DNA from: Meconema thalassinum
Lineage: Eukaryota > Arthropoda > Insecta > Orthoptera > Tettigoniidae
DNA: 64,000 nucleotides
Direction of reading: 5' to 3'
NCBI GenBank assembly: GCA_946902985.2
Contig: OX336394.1
Span: forward strand, 275,129,496 to 275,193,495
Positions within the stretch are counted from its first letter, which is position 1. Each line of letters opens with the position of its first letter. The notes below the pieces were generated by a model. It did no database searches. It saw only the letters and a program-made list of their open reading frames with translations, and was not told the DNA's origin. The position numbers and the translations under genes were made by a program. Positions 23,452-34,040 of the stretch are shown piece after piece.

Positions 23452-24242
23452 ATGTACAATCAGTTGCAGTCAAGAACAGCTGATGCCGTGAAGATAAAAT
23501 CCGCTGTGTCACGAGAACACACGAGAAGCCCACGATCGCTTCCAAATCTTGGATCACCTGGAAGCAGCAAAACTGTTAGATTCCACCAACTTTGAACGAT
23601 TTTCCAAAACGTTTCCAGATAAAAAAAACTAGGTGTAACTGTTCATGCCTATAGCATGCTGGAAAAGAAAAGGCTCAGAACAGAACTATCGGTTCTGTAC
23701 TGTAGGCCAGATTTTAGGAATATTGGTGGGGCAGTCCCTCTTCTGCATTTCATAATATCCAGTAATCTGCAAGGTACGTTCTGCCAAACAAGCAAGCTTC
23801 TGAGGATATTAGTAACAACACCCATGACTACTTCAGAGTCTGAGAGGTGTTTCTCATCGCTGAAGAGGATCAAGACCTTTCTGCGGAACACCATGGCACA
23901 AGAAAGACTAAGTGCCTTCGCTATGCTCTCCATTGAGAAGAAAAAAGGAAGCTTGTAGTTTAACGTGACCGTTAATCTCGAGATCATGAGCCACGGGACC
24001 TCCTTTTTACGTGGAATCCGAACCACAGGACATGGCATTTCACATCGAAAATCTCACATGCATTGACCGGGAATCGAACCCGGACCGCCTTGGTGAGAGG
24101 CATTCAGCTAGACCGCTGAGCCACCACGCCCCCCACCCATTGAGAAGAAGACGGTCTCCAGTATAGAGGGGTTCAATGCCAGGGTGATTGACAAGTTCTG
24201 CAGCAAGAAGGAGCGACGTATGGACTTCATTTTTCGTCACTG
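23452..24242 (+). pseudogene. hAT transposase C-terminal fragment, broken by a SINE
   Basis: After a frameshifted stretch with FERFSKTFPDKK, the frame 23656-23958 gives VLYCRPDF and then the hAT dimerisation signature TTSESERCFSSLKRIKTFLRNTMAQERLSA. The SINE at 23943-24136 interrupts it after LSIEKK. The same protein continues after the target duplication with EGFNARVIDKFCSKKERR and a stop at 24240-24242. The upstream catalytic part is not recognisable. hAT transposases cut and paste their element in the nucleus; this one cannot work. Confidence 0.85.
23943..24136 (-). mobile_element. tRNA-derived SINE (Val-CAC-like head) inside the hAT gene
   Basis: Read on the minus strand it has an A box (TGGCTCAGCGG), a tRNA-like anticodon arm whose loop CTCACCA would give CAC, and a B box (GGTTCGATTCCC), followed by a unique body ending AAACTACAAGCTTCC plus a T/C tail. 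A perfect 13-bp target duplication CCATTGAGAAGAA flanks it (23930-23942 and 24137-24149). The same family occurs at 40284-40474 and as decayed copies in both FLYWCH elements (about 26190 and 54940). Confidence 0.92.
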
Positions 24243-24344
24243 AGTGAGTGTTTCTATATGTTTATATTAAAAAAAATTGGAGGGAGGGTCAGGCCTACAC
24301 ACACAACTAATTATCTACACCAGCCGCCACTGAAAAATACCCAA

Positions 24345-25791
24345 TATATCAAGGTCATCGACCCGAGATTTTATAAACTAATAATCGGATACGAACATGT
24401 GAGATGTTTACCATGTGTGATGAAACATAGCTTGGTAGAGAAAGAATTAGTGTAGGCTACATGTATGGTGACTGACAAGTCTTTTACCATTGGAACTTGT
24501 TTTCAGATCAACCTGCTGTACAGAGAGAGTATAGGTTGTAGGTATGGGTTAATAAATGACAAACGGTGTACACAAACTCTGATTTATCGATTCAAGAATT
24601 AAGAGTAGACTACCTTTAATTGATTGGTTAAAGAGGATAGCGAAAACACAAAATAGTGATTACATTGTACTAAACCGAACCAAACCTAACCGAAAAAAAG
24701 CCAAATTTTAAGTGTAAAACTTGTGGGTAAATGTGGTCATTGGTAATGTCAAAAAGGAAAAGGATAACGCTCTACCTATAGAGGGTAAGGTTTTTAAATG
24801 TATTTTTTTGTTGAAACATTTGACAAGGGGCCTAACTATACTTTTGTTGATATTTCCTGAACCCATGATGGGATTTTGACCTGTGAGGTGTCGTTGGACT
24901 TGGGCAGACACTCTCTTTTTGAATGTATTTTTGACAGTTTAACAAAGGGCCTAACTATACTTTTGTTAATATCTCGCGAACCAATAAGGCTAGGGACTTG
25001 TATGTGGGGTCCTAGCACTCGGGGCGACGCTCTGTTTTTGAATATATATATTTAATGTTTGTCAAAAGGGCCTAACTGCACTGTTGTTAATATCTCGATA
25101 ACTAATAATGGGAGAGAGTCAAATTAGGTGTTATAATACTTAGGATGGCCAACCCTTTCCAATGACCAACGAATTTACCCCAAATATTCAAAACAACAGG
25201 GTCATTGACCTGATATTATATAAACTAATCATCGGATATCAACATGTAAGGTGTCATTAGACTTATAATGGTCAACCCTTTCCCATGGGCAATGAATTTA
25301 CCTAAAATATCCAAAACATTAAGGTCATTGACCTGAGATTTTATAAATTAATAATTGGATACGGACATGTGAGATGTTTATCGTGAGTGATGAAACATAG
25401 CTAGGTAGAGAAAGAATTAGTGTAGGCTACATGTATGGTGACTGACAAGTCTTTCACTATTGGAACTTGTTTTCAGATCAGACTGTAGTAAGAGAGAGTA
25501 TAGGTTGCAGGCATGGGTTAATAAATGACAAACGGTGTACACAAAATCTGATTTATTGATTCAAGGATTAAGAGTAGACTATCTTTAATTGATTGGTTAA
25601 AGAGGATAGCTAAAGAAACAAAATGGTGACTACATTGAACTAAACTGAACCAAGCTGAATCAAACCCAACCAAACCGAACCAAACCTAATCGAAAACAAG
25701 CCAAGGGTTTAAGTGTAAAACTTGTGAGTGAATGTGGTCATTGGTAATGTCAAAAAGGAAAGGGATAACGCTCTACCTATAGAGGGTAAGG
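24345..25791. repeat. Tandem segmental duplication within FLYWCH copy 1
   Basis: The segment 24345-24790 (marked by GTGATGAAACATAGC, GACTGACAAGTCTTT and GAGGGTAAGG) recurs at about 25320-25791. Copy 2 has this sequence once (55370-55870). The duplication period is about 0.97-1.0 kb. Confidence 0.8.
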
Positions 25792-26189
25792 TAAAGATAG
25801 AGCATGGTGCTAATCCACACACCCAAGTACATGAAGCACACACAACTATCCTATGCAGTTTTTATGGGTTGACTGTTAAAACTTGCTCAGTGGTTACTGG
25901 GACAAGATGGTCGCTACACACAAAAAGCTTTAAATACCTGAGGCTAATAATCTATACACACACTCACACACACTTGTTCTAAACTAAACTGTCTTGCTGG
26001 CAGAGCTCACACAGTAGGTAAATGACAGAAATGCTTGGCTAACAGAAATACAATCATTTTCGGTTGTCTAATGTTACCAGCTAAACATTACGTGCTATAG
26101 TGGTGAGCACATGTGCCTCTTTCACTGGAGATCTTAACTCGATTTCTAGCTCTAAGGCCTAGAACGAATCAAACTAAGAAAAAAGGGTA

Positions 26190-26262
26190 TGGTGACGCAG
26201 TGGTTAAACTGTTAGCCTTTCACTAAGGTAGACTAGGGTTTGATTTTAGGTTAATATGCATG
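26190..26262 (+). repeat. Decayed tRNA-like SINE head
   Basis: GGTGACGCAGTGGTTAAAC, TTTCACTAAGG and GGGTTTGATTTTAGG line up with the A box, anticodon arm and B box of the SINE at 23943. The copy-2 counterpart is at 54940-55010, so it was present before the two elements separated. Confidence 0.6.
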
Positions 26263-26563
26263 TCATAAACAAACAAATAAAAGCAGAGATAATGCTTAAA
26301 ACTGATTACACTTGTCTCTTTTCAAATTATTACTTAGATTACAAATACAAACGTGGACTGGGTTTGACATACAGTTAATGCTTCCTATCACATACTAGAC
26401 TGTAAGAAAGCCAAACAAGCAAAAGGCGTAGGTAGAGCAGTGGTAAAATCGCTATGTGTAGAGAAATACCTAACGGTTTTATGAACTGGCAAAGGTATGT
26501 CGCATAAACAGTGCAGGATACAATCCAGCAACCATAATTTTTATCTTGTGGACAAGAGAAAAC

Positions 26564-26565
<2 letters not shown>

Positions 26566-26598
<33 letters not shown>

Positions 26599-26603
26599 TA
26601 TAT
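26566..26603. repeat. TA/GA microsatellite
   Basis: (TA)n followed by (GA)n; the copy-2 counterpart near 54600-54622 is much shorter. Confidence 0.9.
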
Positions 26604-27329
26604 AGAAAGCTTGTGTGAGTGTGTGGGTAGCATTGGTTGTTTGACCAGAGAAAATACGGTGAGGTAGGGTGGGGAGAGGGAGAATTAGCACTTATATATG
26701 AATGGAAAATAGATTTTTTTCAATCGTTATGTTTTTCAAATGCAGTGGTAGATAGTCGTTATTTTGTAAAACATTCTTACTTGCAGTAGTAATAAGCCTC
26801 TATGGTTCCGCTAACACATAGACTGTATTATTGCCATGGTCAAGCACTCACATTAAGATCATTTACAAAATCATAAAATGAAAAATAAAAAATCTTGTTT
26901 TGGAAATATCGTTTTTCAACATACACACAAAATAAATATATACAAAATTTGTAAACAGCAAAATGGAAAATCCATGTTTCCATATAGACAAAATTTAAAA
27001 ACCTTAAACGGACATTTAAGAAAATATATTCAAATGGGAAATAGACAAATGTGTAAATACGAAAATGGAAAAATCCATGTTTCCATATCATGAAATTGAA
27101 AAACATCAAACTGTCATTTTAAAAAATGCAAATGGGAAATTGACAAATTGCAATGTGTGAAATGTGAAATTGAACAAATGGCTATCATTATTTAAAAAAA
27201 AGAACATGGTGCTCTATGGTTGAGGTGTGAATCAAACCCTCTCTACTTATTTGGACCACTCGAGACTGAGTAGACTAGTTTTAGTTGTCGTACCACTTTT
27301 AAAAGTTTGTGTTAAATCTAGGAATTGAA

Positions 27330-27490
27330 CCCAAGAGCTTGTAGGGGAGATCCAAGGTTATAATATGTTAAACAGATAGCCTTGAATGTAGGGTGTGGTA
27401 GTTATATAGAGATGAGACGTTTCGCTCGGGGCAGGGATGCATGGAGGTCTGCATCAAACCAGTCAAAAGACTGACGACTCAAACAACAAC
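27330..27490 (+). repeat. SINE-like tail fragment
   Basis: Contains CATCAAACCAGTCAAAAGAC, a short hairpin (CAGTC..GACTG) and an AACAACAAC tail, resembling, from memory, a SINE tail common in polyneopteran insects. The inverted counterpart in copy 2 is at about 53715-53830. Confidence 0.5.
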
Positions 27491-27771
27491 ATGTAGAGCT
27501 CACCAAAATAATGTTGTGTAACGGTAAATGTTAGTCAACGAACAGTAATGCATTACTAAAACCCATGACACGATACCTAAGAGCTTTTCTAAAATTATTT
27601 TAAAATGCCTTTAACCCTATATTAAACACCCAGTTCACAAGACTCATAACTGCAATGTTATGGTCAAACAAAACAAAATCTATATTTCAAAACAAACAAG
27701 TGGTTTAGTCAATGTATACTGTAAATTTTTTATAAACACTCAAGTCCACAAAAATAATTAAATTAGTAACT

Positions 27772-27857
27772 GTCAGGTTGACCGAGTGGTTATGGTGTTT
27801 GACTTAAGTTCAAATTTTCTGTACAAGAAAGCAAGGGTTCGAATCCCTTACCTGATA
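27772..27857 (+). tRNA. tRNA-Leu(UAA) in FLYWCH element copy 1
   Basis: The 86 bases fold as a complete class II tRNA: acceptor GTCAGGT with ACCTGAT (only the terminal G-U is non-Watson-Crick) and discriminator A; D stem ACC/GGT; anticodon stem TTTGA/TCAAA with loop CTTAAGT, giving anticodon TAA; an 18-base variable region with a TTTCT/AGAAA stem; T stem AAGGG/CCCTT with loop TTCGAAT. A long variable arm and A73 are leucine identity features. Internal A and B boxes are intact. No T4 terminator lies directly downstream. The sequence is identical in copy 2, although adjacent DNA differs. It is not a SINE head, since no SINE body follows. Expression is unknown. Confidence 0.88.
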
Positions 27858-28176
27858 TAACTATTGCCTCAACATGGCTTGACCACACTGTATTATTGTG
27901 CACTTGGTACACAAACCATAGATAGAGTGTATTGTTTAAGGTCACTCTCTTTGCGAACATAGTCAGAGACTGTTGATGGTTAACAATTGCATTAATAGTG
28001 AGACATAGGGATAGCAATTAAGAAAAACAGACAATACCCATACACTATTTTTATTTATTTAATGTAAGTACTTGTACAATAGTTTTATTCAAACTACAAC
28101 TCTCTTTTGTCTATTACTATCTAGTCCTTTTCGATCCACTTGCATAACAAGGCAGATGACTTTGTAGTTCAACCCC

Positions 28177-28578
28177 TTAAAACAACAACAACAACACTAC
28201 CTGTTGCATAGTCTGTGATGTTGATGACTCTTGAGGCGTGGAAGATGGATACAACATAACTTTTACAACAGGGGTTAAACGTTGCTCAACAAACAATGCA
28301 CTATTTTGAGTAGCAACATCTTTCTCTTGTACTAACTTATTAGCATTCTGATGATTTTTTGCCAACACCATCAGTGTTTTGTCTGGAGCACTACATTGAT
28401 GATCACTCACACTTAAAACCACACCATTTCTACTTTTCACATTGCCTCGACATCTTGTTGACCTCTGTTTTGAGCATCGCCAGAATATTATTCCTTTTAC
28501 ATTTTGTCGTCTATAGTTATAAGAGTAGCCTTTATAGAGTATACGTTGTTTACCTCGGTTAGTTGGAGTAAGTTCCAT
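28177..28578 (-). CDS. FLYWCH zinc-finger protein B, copy 1
   Basis: The 133-residue frame begins with one FLYWCH domain (about residues 8-62): RG, LYKGYSY, FWRCSKQRSTRCRG and a final DHQC. The presumed zinc ligands are Cys35, Cys43, His60 and Cys62; canonical FLYWCH has H-x-H, so the last ligand is Cys here. The C-terminal half is polar and ends in a Leu run encoded by a GTT repeat that belongs to a SINE-like insertion, which removed the acidic tail found in protein A. The copy-2 version differs by six residues and is also open. FLYWCH domains bind DNA or partner proteins and occur in many insect mobile elements. No promoter was identified. Confidence 0.75.
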   Translation of the reverse strand: MELTPTNRGKQRILYKGYSYNYRRQNVKGIIFWRCSKQRSTRCRGNVKSRNGVVLSVSDHQCSAPDKTLMVLAKNHQNANKLVQEKDVATQNSALFVEQRLTPVVKVMLYPSSTPQESSTSQTMQQVVLLLLF

Positions 28579-28684
28579 AGTAGTAACTAACTTGTTAGTA
28601 TGATTTGCACACTACAAAAGTTATCTCTGTTCTGGTAATAGAATTATTTAGCGTTGGCTTTTATATTTAATATGTACAGTTAAA

Positions 28685-28926
28685 AGTGATAGAAAAGTGG
28701 TAGAAATGTGGTAGCAAAGTGGTAGACAAGTGGTAGACAATTGGTAACATAGTGGTAGAAAAGCGGTAGAAAAGTGGTAGAAAAGTGGCAGAAAAGTAGT
28801 AGAAAAGTGGTAGCAAAGTGGTAGAAAAGTGGTAGCAAACTAGAAAAGTGGTAGAAAAGTGGCAGAAAAGTAGTAGAAAAGTGGTAGCAAAGTGGTAGAA
28901 AAGTGGTAGCAACGTGGTAGAAAATA
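28685..28926 (-). repeat. Minisatellite between the two FLYWCH genes, copy 1
   Basis: About twenty units approximating CCACTTTTCTA or CCACTTTGCTA (11-12 bp) on the element's coding strand. The copy-2 array (52160-52515) is roughly 110 bp longer. Long open frames with Leu/Phe/His/Tyr/Thr repeats across it are periodicity artefacts. Confidence 0.9.
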
Positions 28927-29081
28927 TTACATGTATTGTTAAGAAATAGTTTAAGCGGTTACATGGATTCATTACACTATAATTTTAGCATCACGAAGCT
29001 CATTTTCTACATCCAAAAGTTCTTCCTCATATTTAGTATGACCAGCCTGTTTACAGGTATGCAAGTACTGAAGCCGCCGGA

Positions 29082-29669
29082 TTACCTTACTGTGATTGTT
29101 CGAGTAAACAAATTTAACAAATGATTTTTTGGGTGTAAACCATTATCATCATCATCATCATCATCATCATCATAATCATCATCATCATCATGGTTATCAT
29201 CATCAATATAATTATCATCAATATAATCATCATCACTATTACTATCTAATCCTTTTTGTTCATCTTGCAATGCAACAACCTTTGGCATAGTTTGTGTTGT
29301 CTTTGATAGTGTTAGAGGTTTCTTAGACGTTAACGACTGTCCTAACATGTCTTTTTCAGGAGATAATAAATGCTCTTTAACAAACAAAGCACTATCTTGA
29401 GCCACACTATTTTTTTCTTGGTCTTGCTTTTTTACCTTGGTTAGAGTATTTTGTCCATTTAAATGAGTATTATTTTGAGATTTACAATGATGATCGATTG
29501 AAATAAGTATGTTGGAGCCTTTTGTTTTAATCATTCCTCGACACTTTTTAGATCGTTGTTTCGAACAGCACCAAATAACAGTTCCACTTTTATTAGTTCT
29601 TTTTACAATATATGCATATCCTTTATAGTAAGCACATGGCTTACCATAGCTAGTCGTTGATACTTCCAT
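29082..29669 (-). pseudogene. FLYWCH zinc-finger protein A, copy 1, frameshifted at the C terminus
   Basis: The protein matches the 233-residue copy-2 protein for about 180 residues: FLYWCH domain (8-62, ligands Cys35, Cys43, His60, Cys62), polar linker and acidic run. An A-run just after the acidic tract is one base shorter (six instead of seven), so the frame departs after the HPK residues and ends early at 195 residues without the conserved Pro-Asn-Lys-Leu-Ile tail. The zinc finger itself is intact, so a truncated product is possible. Confidence 0.75.
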
Positions 29670-30689
29670 GTCAACTGTTAAGCATAAACTAATCTCTAGT
29701 AAAGTTAACTTGATAATAAAAATGATAGTTTGTAGTATGTGCAGTTTAAAGTAAGAGCAAAAGTGAGAGTCAAATGGTAGAAAAGTGTTAGCAAAGTGGT
29801 GGAAGAGTGGTAGCAGTTTATAGTAGTCATGATCTTTTTTACCAGAATGTGATTTGAGTAAATGTAATTTCTAAACTTTAGCAGTGAGTAGTCAGTTAGT
29901 CTTGGTTCAGACAAGCGTAAACAGTTCTCCAATGAATCAGAGATCAAGATTTTCATTATGAAACAGTTGTGTAACCAATTAGGTATCGTACTTGATAGCT
30001 TCACACATGAACAAAAATTCCAACATATCTGACATGAATTACATGATTTGAAAGTTGACAAAGAATATCCAATCAACCATTGTAGTTGCAATGTCAAACA
30101 CAAAGACAAAATCAGCATGAACTTTTAAGTTACAGGAAAATTCTATGAAATAGACTATGCAGGAAATTTGGAAATACACATCAGAAGTTTGCAACACCAT
30201 CCTTCTAGCCTAAATAAATTATCGACATGGAAAGTGTGCACTGCCCCTAACATTAAACCAATTTATCAATAACACAAGTCAACAATCAAATCATTTTGTG
30301 TTGAGTCTATCATTTAATGCATATATTCTGTCTACATTGAACAGTAACAAAAACGCCATTCATAATTAATTAAGTTTGCTTTAATTCTTTATGTAATGAT
30401 AAATACATATTTAAAGTTTTGGCTGACAGTTCAGGGTGAATCGGCTTTGAACACATAAGAGAGGGAATATTTTAAGACTTAACCTCAGCTCACCTAACAT
30501 AACCTAAATTTACCTAACCTAACCTTGTCATATAGGTAAGAAACGGGTCAAGCTATGCTTTCGACTACCGAGTTTCAGCTACTTTTCAAGGTTACTCTCC
30601 CGAACATTGCCGGAGACTGCTGATAAACACCTATGTTCCCACGGCGGCGGCGCGCAACGACTTACATGACGCGCTTCCCCCTTTTCATT

Positions 30690-30875
30690 GATCCCTGTTG
30701 ATTTGTCCCTTTGGACTGGTCCCTGTTGACTAGCCCCTTTGGAAGGGCCCTTTTTGAATGGAGTCATTTTTGACGGGTCCCTGTGGACAGGCCCTTTTGG
30801 CTGATCCCTTTGGACCGGTCCCTTTGGACTGGTACCTATGGACTGGCCCATGTATTATCCAAATTATGTCAAAGG
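30690..30875 (-). repeat. Subterminal 14-bp palindromic array and element edge, copy 1 outer side
   Basis: Read on the minus strand, the edge CCTTTGACATAATTTGGATAA is followed by GGGCCAGTCC and about a dozen units like GGACCAGTCCAAAG. The same edge and array start copy 2 at 50203, and a related edge recurs internally at 57109. Confidence 0.85.
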
Positions 30876-33470
30876 CACCCCAAAGGCACAGAGCGCGCAC
30901 ACAAAGGAGAGGGCGCACGGAATTAACAAAAATGCTTGATATATGCATAACAGCTGAAGAAATATTAACAAAAATACCCTATTTACATTAATAAAATACC
31001 CATATTTTTAATTAATACATCCCGCATGGACAGTCCATTCTAACAAACATTTATCCTCACCCCGAGTACTAACTAACACATGCTCAAACTTCTTCAACAA
31101 GCATGCAATCCCGGTAATGACAAATCCCGAAAACGAGAAAGATAGGCCAGGAAACAAAGAGAAAATGGTCCAACAATACCATCCCCGCCTGCATGGCAAT
31201 CACAGACTCATAAACCCATGCATGCACCCGAGGATAACCAAACACTAATACACCATTATAACCTAATTAACAAGACCCATGCATGTACCCAAAATCACCT
31301 ACTAACGCCCTAGATCTTATGTAAGAAATGTCAGCGTAGAAATCCGTTAATCTCAAAGTGCAAAAGCAGCGCATGTGACTTTATTGTACACTATCCAAGA
31401 CATTCCACAATATTCACACCTTATCACAAGAATCTCACCCCCGAACACAACACCTGAGAATACAGAAGGTACTTATACACAAAAATCGTAAGGACAGTGC
31501 TGCGTATGAGGGAAACAGACCACGTGGAATGGAAACGAACCACGAGACCAGACAAGTCAGGGTAAAACCTAGTTTCGGATAGGGGCCCAGCCAACCCAAT
31601 TTCCGAAGCGACGTTAACTCTGACAAGGCCAGAACGCCCATCTCGCTGAGTTATGACGTCATTGGTGACCAGCCAGCAGCGTGGAAGGTTCAGGACGCCT
31701 GACATTGACCCATTAGCTCGTAAGTTATTTAGTGCGAGGCGGGAAATTCCTGTACGCGGGCAGGTGAAGAAAGAAGATTATAAATGATTTTCCTGTCGGT
31801 AAGACCGATTGATCCCGGCGATAAGACCAGTGACCAGTGATTTCTTGGCCGTAAGACCGTCTGATCCACGTCGGAAAGACCAATGACCAATTATATAAAT
31901 GAGTCCCTGGCCTGTAAGTCCAGAGACGTGCGATAATAAATGATAACTGATTAACCGGCATTGTAAGCCCGAGAAAGCGATTTAAATGCGAATTATATGC
32001 GATTATTAAATGGCATATATGATCATACATGTGAAAACCCCGGGGAAGATATGTCTGACGAATATGGACATGCCAGATAGTAGGAAGGAAATGTCCAACG
32101 AGTAATAAGGCCATAGGGGTGTCATGACACATTAGACTGCACGACGAATATGACGAGTATAATTCTGGCCAAGGGCATTGCTACTAATAACTGTATATCA
32201 TATTCCAGTCCTGTGTTCCACCGCAGCAACGAAGAAATGATCATTGCAACAGGTAAGGCAAGTGCCTCAAGGGCCACCCCTTTTTCTCGCACCCCAATAC
32301 CACAATAAAACACATTTGTTTCACTGCACCATGTCACAGCAATTCACACTCTCACCTAGACACATAGGGGTTATAGTTATAAGTAAGTAATATAAAATTG
32401 CAGATAGGCGTAAGTTAAAATATAAGGCGCCATAAGACACATCTGCAAACGACCGATCGCAACATGCGTAAGATAAATAACCAGCGCTGTGCGACGGACA
32501 GACATGACACAATGATCATGTGACAAATAAAATTAACACATGTGTTTTTACTTCCAGATATCGCCGAGATTTTATTTCCCAGGGAAAGCCTGCAACAAGG
32601 AGGCCATCTCTAATGATGATATTTTCTCTCACAGGTGTAATCTATATTACCTTTTTCAGAGGGCGATATCATGTACATAGTGCCTGTAAATAAGTTTTCA
32701 CTGCCATAAAGCAATAATATGTATTTTTCCCTGCCAGCTCAATACACTACTTTTACCCTTTATTTTGAATTCACCTCACCACACCGCAACACATTCATCC
32801 CCTTCCTTTTACCCTAACACGCGGAGACAAAGTAAATCTGTACAGTAAAGGTTGATGCCTGTGGGGTAGCTTACTGACAGATACAGGATACAGTGTCAAA
32901 TATGTGACGTGACATACAGCACTGAGAGCCGAAACCGATTTGTGGGGACGACTTTCACTGTTAAGAGTGAATTCATTCACCCACAGAGGATGGTTCACAG
33001 AATAGAATAGACTGGCCATCTAGCCACTAAAGTACGATAAGATACGGCCACTTTACTCATAAAGATAGCTGTAAGTAGTATAGAGAACGATCGTTTCGCA
33101 TAAGAAGTTACTAGTTTAAAAGTTAGTGCGCACATGGTTGAAAATGTACACATCAACGGAGATCCAATATACACTTTACTATTTGTTCACTTTTTTCTTG
33201 CTATTGACTATTGTTATGTTTATTATCACAGCTCGGTATCAGGATTATCATTATTTTATTTTATTATACTACATGTCTGTATACATCTTATGTACCACAC
33301 CACTTGTAAACACATCTCATTTCTTTTCTTCCTTTAAAAACACGGCGTAAAAACGATCCAGAACTTTCCACATCCCACAATAAAGACATTTTGAATTTTT
33401 TCAAGTTATACACCTAGTGGGGTGTTTATTTTACTTTCTCTTATCTTATCTTTCCTATACTTTCCTATAC

Positions 33471-33502
<32 letters not shown>

Positions 33503-34000
33503 GCACAGCATATTTGTTTTCTGGTACTGACCGCACATTTATATGAAATCACGCCAGTTTTTTATGCATTTCAGCTTTGTACCCGTAAGTAACAAGGTAA
33601 TATTTCATAACATTGTATACACTTTATACCCATTGCATGATGCTGTATTGACTATGCTCATATTTCTATGCTATGTTTCTATGTCAATGTACTTACCAAC
33701 ACCTGTCCACATTCCAAAACGCATGTAAAACATTGTAACCATTTTCATCCTCATCACCATCCAAACAACATTACAATATTGTTCCAACCCTCTAAAACAC
33801 ACCCTACCTGAGAATACACCACAATTCTACAACTACGACACCAAGGGGTGAAACACACAGCCACACTTTCCGAATCGTCCATGCCACCAGGGACAAGAAA
33901 AGAAGAAAGAAAATGAGAAAAGAAGAGAGAAGAAGAAGAGAACTACCCCTTACGTCTAAGTACAGTCCACGAGGTCGCCGACTAAACCCGAAAGGGGAGT

Positions 34001-34040
34001 TGTTATACCTTTAAGGGCATCTAATGCCCTTAAGAGGTAC
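34001..34040 (+). repeat. Candidate LTR start after a purine tract
   Basis: CGAAAGGGGAGT (33989-34000) is followed by TGTTATACC, the arrangement of a polypurine tract and 3' LTR. Just inside is a hairpin with perfect 10-bp arms TTAAGGGCAT/ATGCCCTTAA. No second copy or LTR end was found, so this is only a candidate. Confidence 0.3.

Larger units (their letters stand above)
22668..24332 (+). mobile_element. hAT-family DNA transposon remnant inserted in the FLYWCH element
   Basis: The left end CAGGGGCGGCCACT and right end CAGCCGCCACTG form imperfect terminal inverted repeats beginning CAG, as in hAT elements. Flanks CAAAATAC (22660-22667) and AAAAATAC (24333-24340) match at 7 of 8 positions, the length hAT elements duplicate. 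The element contains the C-terminal part of a hAT transposase and a nested SINE. The N-terminal coding region is missing, so this is an internally deleted copy. Confidence 0.85.
22020..25400 (-). repeat. Array of about 120-bp units in the FLYWCH element, copy 1
   Basis: Repeated blocks share AGGTGTCAT-GGACTTAGAATGG, CAACCCTTTCCCATG, GAATTTACCC and TTGACCTGAGATTTTATAAAC, and a second unit type has GGGCCTAACTNNACTTTTGTTAATATCTCG. They recur from 22020 to 22660 and, after the hAT insertion, from 24340 to 25400. Copy 2 carries the counterpart at 55800-56480. No coding potential. Confidence 0.8.
21297..30875 (-). mobile_element. FLYWCH element, copy 1 (inverted relative to copy 2)
   Basis: This whole block, read on the minus strand, aligns with 50203-57731. 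The shared outer edges are CCTTTGACATAATTT (here ending at 30875) and a pyrimidine-rich end at 21297-21345. It encodes two FLYWCH zinc-finger proteins, contains a tRNA-Leu gene and several short repeats, and has subterminal arrays of a palindromic 14-bp unit. Copy 1 is about 2 kb longer because of a hAT insertion, an 85-bp retroposed fragment and a tandem duplication of roughly 1 kb. No transposase, integrase or polymerase was found and the ends are not inverted repeats, so its class is unknown; it may be non-autonomous. Confidence 0.75.

Noticed and set aside
30490..30530. CCTAA-like repeats (also 50555-50600) suggesting insect telomere sequence
   Set aside because: Only a few degenerate units, present at the same place in both FLYWCH copies; part of the element, not a telomere.
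33126..33350. Two overlapping hydrophobic frames
   Set aside because: Short, A+T-rich and overlapping in two frames with no recognisable family; not supported as a gene.
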